DNA from: a bacterium
GTDB lineage: Bacteria; UBP7; UBA6624
DNA length: 64,000 bases
Reading direction: 5' to 3'
Assembly: GCA_002716355.1 (NCBI GenBank)
Contig: PBAU01000003.1
Span: 62,001-126,000 of the forward strand
Shown here: positions 41,975-49,695 of the stretch, piece after piece
How the letters are laid out: each line of letters starts with the position of its first letter
How positions within the stretch are numbered: the first letter of the stretch is position 1
Notes under the pieces: generated by a model
What the model was told of the DNA's origin: nothing
Databases searched by the model: none
Seen by the model: only the letters and a program-made list of their open reading frames with translations
Position numbers and translations under genes: made by a program

Positions 41975-42802
41975 ATGACAGGATATCCATTAAGTTCATA
42001 CAAGGGTGAAAAAGTTGATGTTTCAGTAGGAAATGTATCTTTTTCAAAAGATTCTTTTACTGTTGTTGCTGGCCCTTGTTCTGTTGAAACTGAAGAGCAG
42101 ATATTAAAAACAGCTGAAACTGTTTCAATGCTTGGAGCCTCTATTTTAAGAGGTGGCACCTACAAGTATAGAAAAAGTCCTTATACATTTTCAGGTTTGG
42201 GAGACAAGGGTGTTGAATATTTAAAAAAAGCTTCAATAAAAGCTTCTTTGCCAACTGTCACAGAGGTCATGTCGATTGATAAAGTTTCTTATTTGTCAAA
42301 AAATGTAGACATGTTGCAAATTGGTAGCAGAAACATGCATAATACACCACTTTTAAAAGAAATTGGAAAGACAAAGGTGCCAGTAATTTTAAAACGTGGA
42401 TATATGGCGACTATAGAAGAAACCCTTCTTGCAGCAGAACACATCGCAAAAGAAGGCAATCAGAATATAGTTTTATGTGAAAGAGGTATAAGGTGTTTTG
42501 ATGACTCTTTAAGGTTTACTTTGGATTTAGCTGGAGCCATCTTGCTTAAAGAAAATTCAAAATTCCCTGTAATAATAGATCCATCTCATGCTACAGGAAA
42601 ATCAAACCTTGTTAAGCCATTATGTTTAGCTGCATCTGCCGCTGGCCTTAATGGTGTAATGGTTGAAGTTCATCCTGAACCAAGAAAGGCCTTATCTGAC
42701 TCTGAACAAAGCTTAACATTTGACGAGTTTGCTGATTTGATGGATTCTTTGTCCATTTTTACAAAAAATAAAAATAAAATAACTAGAAGTGTCGGGGACT
42801 AG
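41975..42802 (+). CDS. aroF: 3-deoxy-7-phosphoheptulonate synthase (DAHP synthase, type I beta)
   Basis: First step of the shikimate pathway: PEP plus erythrose 4-phosphate. 275 residues. Motifs 'VVAGPCSVETEEQ', 'ILRGGTYKYRKSPYTFSGLG' (about 52-71), 'GSRNMHNTPLLKEIG', 'PVILKRGYMATIEE' and 'VIIDPSHATGKSNLV' give the metal and PEP sites. The short N-terminus (about 24 residues before 'FTVVAGPCS') means there is no ACT-like regulatory domain, so allosteric feedback may be weak. The start codon directly follows the T-run of a strong hairpin. The last 10 bases of the gene are also the first 10 of tRNA-Pro. Confidence 0.95.
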   Translation: MTGYPLSSYKGEKVDVSVGNVSFSKDSFTVVAGPCSVETEEQILKTAETVSMLGASILRGGTYKYRKSPYTFSGLGDKGVEYLKKASIKASLPTVTEVMSIDKVSYLSKNVDMLQIGSRNMHNTPLLKEIGKTKVPVILKRGYMATIEETLLAAEHIAKEGNQNIVLCERGIRCFDDSLRFTLDLAGAILLKENSKFPVIIDPSHATGKSNLVKPLCLAASAAGLNGVMVEVHPEPRKALSDSEQSLTFDEFADLMDSLSIFTKNKNKITRSVGD

Positions 42803-42869
42803 CGCAGCCTGGTAGCGCGACTGTTTTGGGAACAGTAGGTCGTGGGTTCAAATCCCGCGTCCCCGACCA
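42793..42869 (+). tRNA. tRNA-Pro (TGG)
   Basis: 77 nt including an encoded CCA. The acceptor stem CGGGGAC pairs with GTCCCCG, the anticodon arm CTGTT-TTGGGAA-CAG shows TGG, and the T arm is GTGGGTTCAAATCCCGC. Its first 10 bases lie inside the end of aroF, whose stop codon TAG is in the D-arm region. The GNAT gene's stop is 8 bp beyond it on the other strand. Confidence 0.96.
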
Positions 42870-42877
42870 TCCTATCT

Positions 42878-43360
42878 TTACTTTTTTTCGGAATGATTCA
42901 TTTTTTGAATCTGCTCTTTTGTAAGCATCCCATGTAGCCATGTTTCAAAATCTGCTTTATGTTTTTTATAAAAATTTATTGCAGGCTCATTCCAGTCTAA
43001 AACTTGCCAAGTCATAGCGTTTAAGTTTAGTTTTTTGCATATAGCAACTGTTTTTTTGAACAGTAAGCTCCCCACCCCTTTGTTTCTGTATTCCTCAGTT
43101 ATGACAAAATCTTCCAAGTGTAAAATTTTTCCTTTCCATGTTGAATATCGTATAAAGTAAAAAGACAATCCAATAATCTTTTTTTCATCTTCAGCAATTA
43201 AAAATTGGTAGTATGGGCGATCGCCAAAACCATCATTCTCCAGGTCCTGCAATGTGATAGTTACTTCGTCAAGTGATTTTTCATAATCTGCTAATTCTTT
43301 TATTAGTTTTAAAACTAATGGTAAGTCTTTCTTTACACCTCGTCTGATTGTTATTTTCAT
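42878..43360 (-). CDS. GNAT acetyltransferase of the SSAT (diamine N-acetyltransferase) type
   Basis: 160 residues. The order of motifs follows spermidine/spermine N1-acetyltransferase: 'VLKLIKELADYEKS' at the start, 'ENDGFGDRPYYQFLIAE', 'LHLEDFVITEEYRNKGVGSLLF' (the acetyl-CoA R/Q-x-x-G-x-G/A loop, read across about 82-103) and 'VLDWNEPAINFYKKHKA'. Substrates in the branch include polyamines and thialysine; the specificity here is unknown. It follows tRNA-Ile by 11 bp on the same strand. Confidence 0.85.
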   Translation of the reverse strand: MKITIRRGVKKDLPLVLKLIKELADYEKSLDEVTITLQDLENDGFGDRPYYQFLIAEDEKKIIGLSFYFIRYSTWKGKILHLEDFVITEEYRNKGVGSLLFKKTVAICKKLNLNAMTWQVLDWNEPAINFYKKHKADFETWLHGMLTKEQIQKMNHSEKK

Positions 43361-43371
43361 AGTGGTTTTTA

Positions 43372-43448
43372 TGGTGGGCCATCGTGGACTTGAACCACGG
43401 ACCTCGCCCTTATCAGGGGCGCGCTCTAGCCAGCTGAGCTAATGGCCC
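43372..43448 (-). tRNA. tRNA-Ile (GAT)
   Basis: 77 nt including an encoded CCA. The acceptor stem GGGCCAT pairs with ATGGCCC. The anticodon loop reads CCCTGATAAGGG, giving GAT. D-arm AGCTCAGCTGGCTAGAGC and T-arm GGTTCAAGTCC are standard. It stands alone, not in an rRNA spacer, between birA (17 bp) and the GNAT gene (11 bp), and is probably processed from their shared transcript. Confidence 0.97.
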
Positions 43449-43465
43449 AATAACAACTTATTTTA

Positions 43466-44467
43466 TTATTTAAAGCAATAAAACGGAGTTTCTTCAGCGG
43501 TTATTTCAAACTTTTGGTGTTTTTCGTTTTCGACAAGCGCATTTCCATTCTCACACCCGTTGACAAACCTGCCATGTACCTTTTGGCCTTTTGAATTTAT
43601 CCAGAATATCTTTCTACCTTTGTCAATAAGCATTTTGTTCCAAGATTCAAAAATATTATCTGAATCGTTTATATCTTTAATTTTTTGCTCTAATGATTCA
43701 AGCCATTTTTTTAGAATATGTGCTCTGGGGTTTTGCCATTTTGAATCTATTAATTTTTCATTCTCCATTGTAGTGGCATTTTTTATACTGGCTGGGATTG
43801 TATTTTTATCACCAAAAACATTCAAGCCAAGACTAAACACTGCATACTTCTCTTCACCTTTAATGCTTAAGCTCACTAAAGTTCCTCCTATTTTTTTACC
43901 ATTACAAACAATATCATTGGGCCAGGATATTTTTGCATTGCTAATTTCTGCTGCGGATAAAGATATTGCTATAGGGAGCATGTTGAGATTTGAGTTCTTC
44001 ATATGGCTGATGTTTAAAATCACACTTGCAAGTATTCCTTTTCCCAGTTTAGAAAACCATTTTCTCCCTGTTCTGCCTCTACCTGAGGATTGATATTCAG
44101 CTAAAATCAAAGCTTGCTCAACAGCTTTTGTTTTAATTAGCCTGTTTGCATATTCATGTGTTGAATTAACAGTTGTGAAATAATGATAATCTTTTATGAA
44201 TCTCCTCGGGCAAAAGTCAAAAAAATCAATTGGTGTTAATCTTGATTTCGATTTGAATGTTTGGATGTATTTGTTTTGTTTTATTGTTGACTTGAACCCT
44301 AGCTTTTCAAAATATTCAAGGCTCTTGTAAAAATTTGATTTTGAAATCTTTCCCTCGTTTAGGACCTTGTCAAGTTCCAAGAGACCATCTTCTGATCCAA
44401 AAATTTGCTGAAAAAGAAGTTTATCCTCTTTTGTAACTTCATAACCGCGCACTTGGTCAAAAATCAC
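43466..44467 (-). CDS. birA: Biotin protein ligase BirA
   Basis: Attaches biotin to acetyl-CoA carboxylase. 333 residues. The central ligase domain shows 'YQSSGRGRTGRKWFS' (the biotinyl-AMP loop), 'ISWPNDIVCNGKKIGGTLV' and 'FSLGLNVF'. The first 70 residues look like a winged helix ('LLFQQIFGSEDG...SNFYKSLEYFEKLGF'), so it may also repress biotin genes, none of which are in the window. It begins with GTG inside the end of ribH (11-bp overlap). Confidence 0.92.
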   Translation of the reverse strand: MIFDQVRGYEVTKEDKLLFQQIFGSEDGLLELDKVLNEGKISKSNFYKSLEYFEKLGFKSTIKQNKYIQTFKSKSRLTPIDFFDFCPRRFIKDYHYFTTVNSTHEYANRLIKTKAVEQALILAEYQSSGRGRTGRKWFSKLGKGILASVILNISHMKNSNLNMLPIAISLSAAEISNAKISWPNDIVCNGKKIGGTLVSLSIKGEEKYAVFSLGLNVFGDKNTIPASIKNATTMENEKLIDSKWQNPRAHILKKWLESLEQKIKDINDSDNIFESWNKMLIDKGRKIFWINSKGQKVHGRFVNGCENGNALVENEKHQKFEITAEETPFYCFK

Positions 44468-44882
44468 AATTTTGTTCCAAGAGGTTCAGCAGAGCAAGGG
44501 CTGCTTCAGATCCTTTGTTGCCTTTTTTTCCTCCGGCTCTATCTTTTGCCTGTTCGATATTCTTTGTTGTCAATATCCCCATGCTTATCAGAGCTCCATG
44601 ACGAACTTGAAGACTTGCCAATCCATTAAATATTGAGCTACAGAGGAAATCGTAATGGTCAGTTTCCCCTTTCACTATAGCTCCAATTGTTATTATGGAA
44701 ACATCTTCAGGAAAGCTTGCATCTTCCAAAATTTTTGAAGCAAGGGAAAGTATTTCCCAAGACCCAAAAACTTCAAAATGGCTAAATTTTTTATTTCTTG
44801 AGTCAAGAATGCTTTTTGCACCTTGGAAAAGAGAATCGGTGATATCTTTGTTGAAGCTTGATTGAATGATTATTATTTTCAT
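44457..44882 (-). CDS. ribH: 6,7-dimethyl-8-ribityllumazine synthase
   Basis: Penultimate step of riboflavin synthesis, condensing the pyrimidine with 3,4-dihydroxy-2-butanone 4-phosphate. 141 residues, a little short. 'FGSWEILSLA', 'GAIVKGETDHYDFLC', 'PISMGILT'-like 'HGALISMGILTTKN' and 'DRAGGKKGNKGSEAALALL' are diagnostic. ATGA overlap with ribBX; 11-bp overlap with birA. Confidence 0.93.
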   Translation of the reverse strand: MKIIIIQSSFNKDITDSLFQGAKSILDSRNKKFSHFEVFGSWEILSLASKILEDASFPEDVSIITIGAIVKGETDHYDFLCSSIFNGLASLQVRHGALISMGILTTKNIEQAKDRAGGKKGNKGSEAALALLNLLEQNCDF

Positions 44883-45910
44883 ATTTTTATTTCTTTTGTT
44901 GATTCGATTTGTAAATCAAAACCTTCTAATGCAATGATGTTCCTCTTGTTGTTTGTAATTATTTTCATTTCCCCAACACCGCAGGCTTTGAGTATCTGGG
45001 CACCTATCCCATAAGATCTAAAATCCATCTCATTTTCTTCTTTCGATTGGTTTGTGTTTGAGCCAAGAAGAACAAGAATTCCTCTTTCTGCATTGCATAT
45101 CATTTCCATTGCTAGATTCAATCTTTTTTCAGAATTTGAACTAGTGTCTTTTTCTGAATGAACTCTCACAAGCGTTTCTTTTTCGCTTGAGATATCTCCT
45201 TTCACAAATGCAAAATGTGTTTCATTTGTATTTTTAGATTTAAAAATAAACATTTGCATATTGCTTTGATCGGGCAATTTGATTTTGCTTTTAAGAAAGA
45301 TGTTTGGTCTTTTTTTCAACAGATAAGAAATTAAATCAGCTATTGTGATTAGGGGTATATTATGCTTTTTTGCAAACTTCTTAAGGGAAGGCATTCTCAT
45401 CATTTCACCATCGTCTTCGAGTATTTCACATATAACACCTGCTTTTGGCAGGCCTGCAAGCTCACAAAGGTCTATAGACGCCTCAGTATGTCCTGCCCTT
45501 GAGAGAACGCCACCATCTCTGGCTCTTAGTGGGAATATGTGACCTGGTTGCCTAAAGTCACTTGGGCCTTTTAAAGGATCGATTAGCTGCATGATTGTTT
45601 TCGATCTTTCAAAAGAGCTTATTCCAGTAGTTATTCCTTCTATTGCATCGACAGAAATGGTAAATGCTGTACCATGAGGGTCCATGTTGTTTCTCGTCAT
45701 GGCGGTTAACCCTAATTGATCAAGCCTTTCTCCAGTCATTGGCACACATATAAGACCTCTTGCCTCTTTTGTCATGAAGTTTATATTCTTTGGGCTTGCA
45801 TGTATTGCGGCGCATATGAGGTCGCCTTCATTCTCTCTGTCTTCACTATCCGCAACAACAACCATACCCCCGCTCTGGAGCATCTTTATTGCTTCTTCAA
45901 TACTTTTCAT
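44879..45910 (-). CDS. ribB: 3,4-dihydroxy-2-butanone 4-phosphate synthase with degenerate RibA domain (RibBX type)
   Basis: The N-terminal RibB half (about 1-200) is intact: 'VVADSEDRENEGDL' and 'LSRAGHTEASIDL' carry its Glu and His residues. The C-terminal half aligns with GTP cyclohydrolase II at both ends ('ALVRVHSE'-like 'TLVRVHSE', and 'SYGIGAQILKACGVGEMKIITNNKRNI'). The zinc-binding Cys triad after HSE is replaced by 'KDTSSNSEKRL', and the arginine-rich EGRGIGL block is gone. GTP cyclohydrolase II activity is therefore unlikely, and the cell needs a separate RibA, not seen here. I use the ATG at 45910, which makes a TAATG overlap with ribE; an ATG at 45919 is possible. Confidence 0.9.
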   Translation of the reverse strand: MKSIEEAIKMLQSGGMVVVADSEDRENEGDLICAAIHASPKNINFMTKEARGLICVPMTGERLDQLGLTAMTRNNMDPHGTAFTISVDAIEGITTGISSFERSKTIMQLIDPLKGPSDFRQPGHIFPLRARDGGVLSRAGHTEASIDLCELAGLPKAGVICEILEDDGEMMRMPSLKKFAKKHNIPLITIADLISYLLKKRPNIFLKSKIKLPDQSNMQMFIFKSKNTNETHFAFVKGDISSEKETLVRVHSEKDTSSNSEKRLNLAMEMICNAERGILVLLGSNTNQSKEENEMDFRSYGIGAQILKACGVGEMKIITNNKRNIIALEGFDLQIESTKEIKI

Positions 45911-46494
45911 TATTGCCATTTTCCTAATGAGTATCTGGAAATTACGTCAATTTCTAAATTGACAAGGTCTCCAGCTTTCATAGATTCTATATTTGTTCTC
46001 TTTAGGGTTTCTTCAATTAGGTAAATTTTTATTTTTTGTTTTTCTTTTGCAGCAATTGTTAAACTTATCCCAGAAATTGAAATGCTTCCTTTTTTCGAGA
46101 TAAAGCAGTCTAGGTTAGAAGGGTATTTTATTGTCCAAATAGAACTTAATTTGTCAATTCTTTCAATCTTGGAAACAGCCCCAACCCCGTCAATATGACC
46201 TAAAACTATGTGCCCCCCCATGGCTTCACCCAGCTTTAAAGCTCTTTCCCAATTAACAATTTTCCCCTTACACTTGGTGTTAAAAGCTGTTTTCAGAATT
46301 GTTTCTTTAGAAAGGTTAAAAGATGCAATGTTTTCTTTGTATTGATTTAAGGTTAAGCATACTCCGTCAATTGCGATAGATTCTCCAATTATTGGGTTTT
46401 TAAAATCATTAAGTTTGACATGAAGAATAATGGATTCTCCAATTGATTCAACCTCCATGATTGTCCCTTTGTCTTTAATTATCCCTGTAAACAT
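45910..46494 (-). CDS. ribE: Riboflavin synthase alpha subunit
   Basis: Dismutates two lumazines to riboflavin. 194 residues, two lumazine-binding half-repeats. The start 'MFTGIIKDKGT', 'SIAIDGVCLTLNQ', 'FNLSKETILKTAF' and the second-repeat 'GGHIVLGHIDGVG' and 'SISISGISLTI' are all typical. Overlaps ribD by 20 bp and couples to ribBX through TAATG. Confidence 0.95.
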   Translation of the reverse strand: MFTGIIKDKGTIMEVESIGESIILHVKLNDFKNPIIGESIAIDGVCLTLNQYKENIASFNLSKETILKTAFNTKCKGKIVNWERALKLGEAMGGHIVLGHIDGVGAVSKIERIDKLSSIWTIKYPSNLDCFISKKGSISISGISLTIAAKEKQKIKIYLIEETLKRTNIESMKAGDLVNLEIDVISRYSLGKWQ

Positions 46495-47527
46495 CCGTTA
46501 GGTATCCTTCTATTTTTACATCTTTGCCGATTTTTTTAATATTGATATCGCAAAGTTTTTTTGAATCTGATAAAGTTTTCCACTCCGAGGGTGAAAACCC
46601 TAAACCTTGACTCCCGATTAATTTTGGAGAAATATAAGCCACTATTTTGTCTGCAAGATTTTCTTTGATCAATTCAGATGAAAGCATTCCTCCTTCGCAC
46701 AAGACTGACTGAATTCCTTCTTTTCTTAACAACTCTAAAAGATTCTTTAAATTTTTTGCCTTGAGGTATTTAGGTTTTTTATCTAACCCATTTTTTCTCT
46801 TGCCCCAAATGTAAATCTTTCCATCTTTAAACATTTTGGCGCTTTCCGCTACTTTGTTTTTTCTATCTACCAAAACTTTTTTCCAGTTTTTAACCCTCAG
46901 GCTCCTGTTTAAAACAGGGTTGTCTTTTAATGCAGTTCCTGATCCAACAAGAATAGCATCATTTTTATTTCTTAATTTCTTACCATCATGCCTTGATTCT
47001 TTAGAGGTTATCCATTGAGATGTGCCATCACAAGCGGCTATTTTCCCATCTAGAGACAATGCGACTTTTATTGTTACTGAAGCTCTGTTTTTTTTAATTC
47101 CAGTTAAATAGCTGTAATTTAATAATTTTGATTCATTTTCAAGACAGCCTTGATAGACTTTTACTCCTGCTTGTTTAAGTATTCTTAAACCTTTTCCATT
47201 AACTTTCTTATTAGGGTCTTTCATCCCGACGAATACTGTTTTAACCTTTCTTTCTATTATCTGCTTTACACAGGGAGGTGTTTTGCCATAATGCGAACAT
47301 GGCTCAAGGTTTACATATAGCGTTAAGCCTTCTTCTTCTGTTTTGTCTAAAGCATCTATCTCAGCATGTTTTTGGCCATATGATGAATGATAGCCCTTGG
47401 CGATAATTTCATCATTTTTAGTCAGTACACAACCAACAAGAGGATTTGTTTTCGTTCTGCCTCTTCCTTTTTTGGCAATCTTTATTGCCTCAAGCATAAA
47501 TTCTTTATCTTTTTTTCGAAATTTCAA
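46475..47527 (-). CDS. ribD: Bifunctional riboflavin deaminase/reductase RibD
   Basis: Deaminates the pyrimidine and reduces its ribosyl side chain. 350 residues. The deaminase zinc site is 'KHAEIDAL' with 'LEPCSHYGKTPPCVKQI', in about the first 145 residues. The reductase half follows with 'VALSLDGKIA', 'TSQWITSKESR' and 'ILVGSGTALKDNP'. It starts 3 bp after the pheT stop, with no room for an FMN riboswitch; the riboflavin genes are transcribed as part of a pheT operon. Confidence 0.95.
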   Translation of the reverse strand: MKFRKKDKEFMLEAIKIAKKGRGRTKTNPLVGCVLTKNDEIIAKGYHSSYGQKHAEIDALDKTEEEGLTLYVNLEPCSHYGKTPPCVKQIIERKVKTVFVGMKDPNKKVNGKGLRILKQAGVKVYQGCLENESKLLNYSYLTGIKKNRASVTIKVALSLDGKIAACDGTSQWITSKESRHDGKKLRNKNDAILVGSGTALKDNPVLNRSLRVKNWKKVLVDRKNKVAESAKMFKDGKIYIWGKRKNGLDKKPKYLKAKNLKNLLELLRKEGIQSVLCEGGMLSSELIKENLADKIVAYISPKLIGSQGLGFSPSEWKTLSDSKKLCDINIKKIGKDVKIEGYLTDVYRDN

Positions 47528-47530
47528 TTT

Positions 47531-49513
47531 TTAAATCCCGTTTTTTTTAAGCTCTTTTTTGAAAAGCTCAAATGCTTGATTTATTTCAGAATCTTTATAT
47601 GATTTTTTACCATCTCCAATAACAAGCCTCCAGGTTAGATTCCAATTTTCCTTTTTTTTGTAAACATCAAATAGGTAAATTTCATGAATCAAATCTAGTT
47701 TTATTTTTGCAATAACTGAGGTTACTTTCTTGACTTCATCTGAACTTTTTGTATTAACTGTTAAATCTCTGTGTGAAAATTTATGACTTGGTAGCTCTTT
47801 TGCTTTTTGTTTTGGCATCGGCCATAAAATTTTTAATTCAAGCTCGCAAGACCACACTAGCTCCTTTTTGCTCCCTATCTCTATTTCAATAGCTCCTAAC
47901 AGGCCTTGAAACACTTTCGCTTCTATCTTTAATGCCGAAGAGTCTAGAAAGTAATTGTTTTTTACGTCAAAATAAAAGACTTCTGAGTTCCATTTTTGAG
48001 CAATACTTTCAAGTATCGTTTTGATGAGTCTTGATCCGCCATCTTCCTCAGGGATGAGAAGGCCTAAATGTAAGCTTTCTTCATTTTCTTTAAAAACTTT
48101 TCCAACCTCAAAACTCCAAGTAGACTGAAAATCTTTTTTTCTTGAATCTTCATGGCCCTTCAGCAAGCATGCTGATATGGAATTCCTAAGAAAAGCTTTT
48201 TCTTTTGAACGAGGGTTTAATAATTTTACTGGCTTATTTTCTAAAACTGATTTTCCAAATAATGTTAGACCTTCAGAGACAAGACTTGATCTTATTTCTT
48301 GCCTGCCCCCAAAGGACAAAAGAGTATCTATGAGAAATTCTTCCAGCTGAAAGATGTCATCCATTTTTGAAGTTTTAATTTGAATTTTTGGAAGTGTTTC
48401 TTTTAGGCCCGTGTAGCCATAAACCCTTATAACCTCTTCGATAAGGTCTTCAGGAATGGACAAGTCAGTTCTATGTGATGGAATCAGCCACTCACCCTTC
48501 CTTAAGCCCTTTTTTCTTTTTATCTTCCAGGAATCATTCCAATTCCCCTCTCTGTCCTTCGATATCTGCCTAATGCCTAAGCTTTCTAAAATTTGAACCA
48601 CTCTCTCTTCAGGTATATTCATCCCTAATCTTTTATTTATCTCAGAAGCCTTAATTGATATTGAATGATTTTCTAAAGTTTCTTCTACTGAGCTTGCAGA
48701 ATAAACTTGATTTGTCCAACCCAAATTATCAAGCCACCATAAATACCTTTTTGCACCTAAAAGAAAGCCTTTTGGATCAACTATTCTTTGAAATCTGTAA
48801 GATGAATCTGTTGAAAGGTTTAACCTGTTTGCGCTTTGTCTGGTTGATGAATTTTTAAAACAGGCAGCTTCTAGCAAAAATTCAGAATCCGAGACATCAG
48901 AAGAACCTTTTTTTGATCCAATTATTCCAGCTAAGGCCAAAGGCTCATTTGATTTATTTTGGACAAGAAGGTCTCCAGCTTCAATTTCATAAGATTTATC
49001 ATCAAGGGCATTAAATTTGATCTTTTTGTTGGCTAATGAAATTTTTACCCCATCATTCATCACATTGAATGGAAAAAGATGTAAAGGCTGACCTGTTTCA
49101 AAAAGTACATAATTTGTTAGGTCGACAAGTGGGTTTATGGGGTTTCTGCCCATAAGCTTAAGCATTTTTTCAATATGAGCATTTGCTTCAGGTTTAATTT
49201 TCAAATGTACGCCTAAATAAGACTGGCAATTTTTACTTTCTATTTTTATTGGGTATTTGTTGTCTATTGGGAAATCTTTCAATTCCAATTTTTTTATTTC
49301 TAGGTTTTTTGCAGTTGCAAATTCTCTTGCCAAACCATAGATTGAAAGGACATCAGTTCTGTTGCTAGGTGTGCTTAAATCTAAAACTTTCTCGCCTTCA
49401 ACTTCAAGTATTTCTTCACATTCAAACCCTATTTCAGTGAATATGTCAGCTATCTCTTGTGTTGAATAGCTGCATTGTATGAACTCCTTTAACCAGCAAA
49501 TCGGAAGGCGCAT
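47531..49513 (-). CDS. pheT: Phenylalanyl-tRNA synthetase beta subunit, short form
   Basis: 660 residues against about 790-800 in E. coli. It begins 'MRLPICWLKEFI', as normal, but then runs from 'ILEVEGEKVLDLSTPSNRTDVLS' (read across about 36-58) straight into the B3/B4 editing region ('VDLTNYVLFETGQPLHLF'). The N-terminal tRNA-binding (EMAP/OB) domain of some 110 residues is missing. The B5 domain ('HRTDLSIPEDLIEEVIRVYGY'), the catalytic-like module and the ferredoxin-fold anticodon-binding domain ('HKFSHRDLTVNTKS') remain. The partner pheS is at 24763. First gene of the pheT-rib operon, about 10 bp after the small 53-codon gene. Confidence 0.93.
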   Translation of the reverse strand: MRLPICWLKEFIQCSYSTQEIADIFTEIGFECEEILEVEGEKVLDLSTPSNRTDVLSIYGLAREFATAKNLEIKKLELKDFPIDNKYPIKIESKNCQSYLGVHLKIKPEANAHIEKMLKLMGRNPINPLVDLTNYVLFETGQPLHLFPFNVMNDGVKISLANKKIKFNALDDKSYEIEAGDLLVQNKSNEPLALAGIIGSKKGSSDVSDSEFLLEAACFKNSSTRQSANRLNLSTDSSYRFQRIVDPKGFLLGAKRYLWWLDNLGWTNQVYSASSVEETLENHSISIKASEINKRLGMNIPEERVVQILESLGIRQISKDREGNWNDSWKIKRKKGLRKGEWLIPSHRTDLSIPEDLIEEVIRVYGYTGLKETLPKIQIKTSKMDDIFQLEEFLIDTLLSFGGRQEIRSSLVSEGLTLFGKSVLENKPVKLLNPRSKEKAFLRNSISACLLKGHEDSRKKDFQSTWSFEVGKVFKENEESLHLGLLIPEEDGGSRLIKTILESIAQKWNSEVFYFDVKNNYFLDSSALKIEAKVFQGLLGAIEIEIGSKKELVWSCELELKILWPMPKQKAKELPSHKFSHRDLTVNTKSSDEVKKVTSVIAKIKLDLIHEIYLFDVYKKKENWNLTWRLVIGDGKKSYKDSEINQAFELFKKELKKNGI

Positions 49514-49522
49514 TTGTTTATT

Positions 49523-49684
49523 CTATCTTCCAAGTGTTGCTGTGCTCTCGCCACCAGGCCTTTGTTCAAGATCTTGAAGATTCATAACTTGACCATTTTT
49601 TTCATATTTAAAATTTAACTGCGCTCTGTAAGAAAAAGCAGCTACTAAAAAAATTAAAACAAAAATATAAATTCTTTTCTTCAT
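49523..49684 (-). CDS. Small 53-residue membrane or exported peptide
   Basis: ATG at 49684 to TAG at 49525-49523, 53 codons. A clear AAGGTGA Shine-Dalgarno (about 49693-49687) partly overlaps the stop codon of the large Ig lipoprotein gene, so the two are probably co-translated. The peptide starts 'MKKRIYIFVLIFLVAAFSYRA', a signal-anchor-like segment, and the remainder 'LNFKYEKNGQVMNLQDLEQR' is hydrophilic. It sits between the surface cluster and pheT. No family recognised. Confidence 0.6.
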   Translation of the reverse strand: MKKRIYIFVLIFLVAAFSYRAQLNFKYEKNGQVMNLQDLEQRPGGESTATLGR

Positions 49685-49695
49685 AATATCACCTT

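Noticed and set aside
41896-42159. 87-codon minus-strand frame over the GC-rich hairpin
   Set aside because: It is antisense to aroF and the hairpin and shows no start signal.
47528-47600. FMN riboswitch before ribD
   Set aside because: ribD starts 3 bp after pheT, and no RFN-like sequence is seen; the riboflavin genes are simply downstream of pheT.
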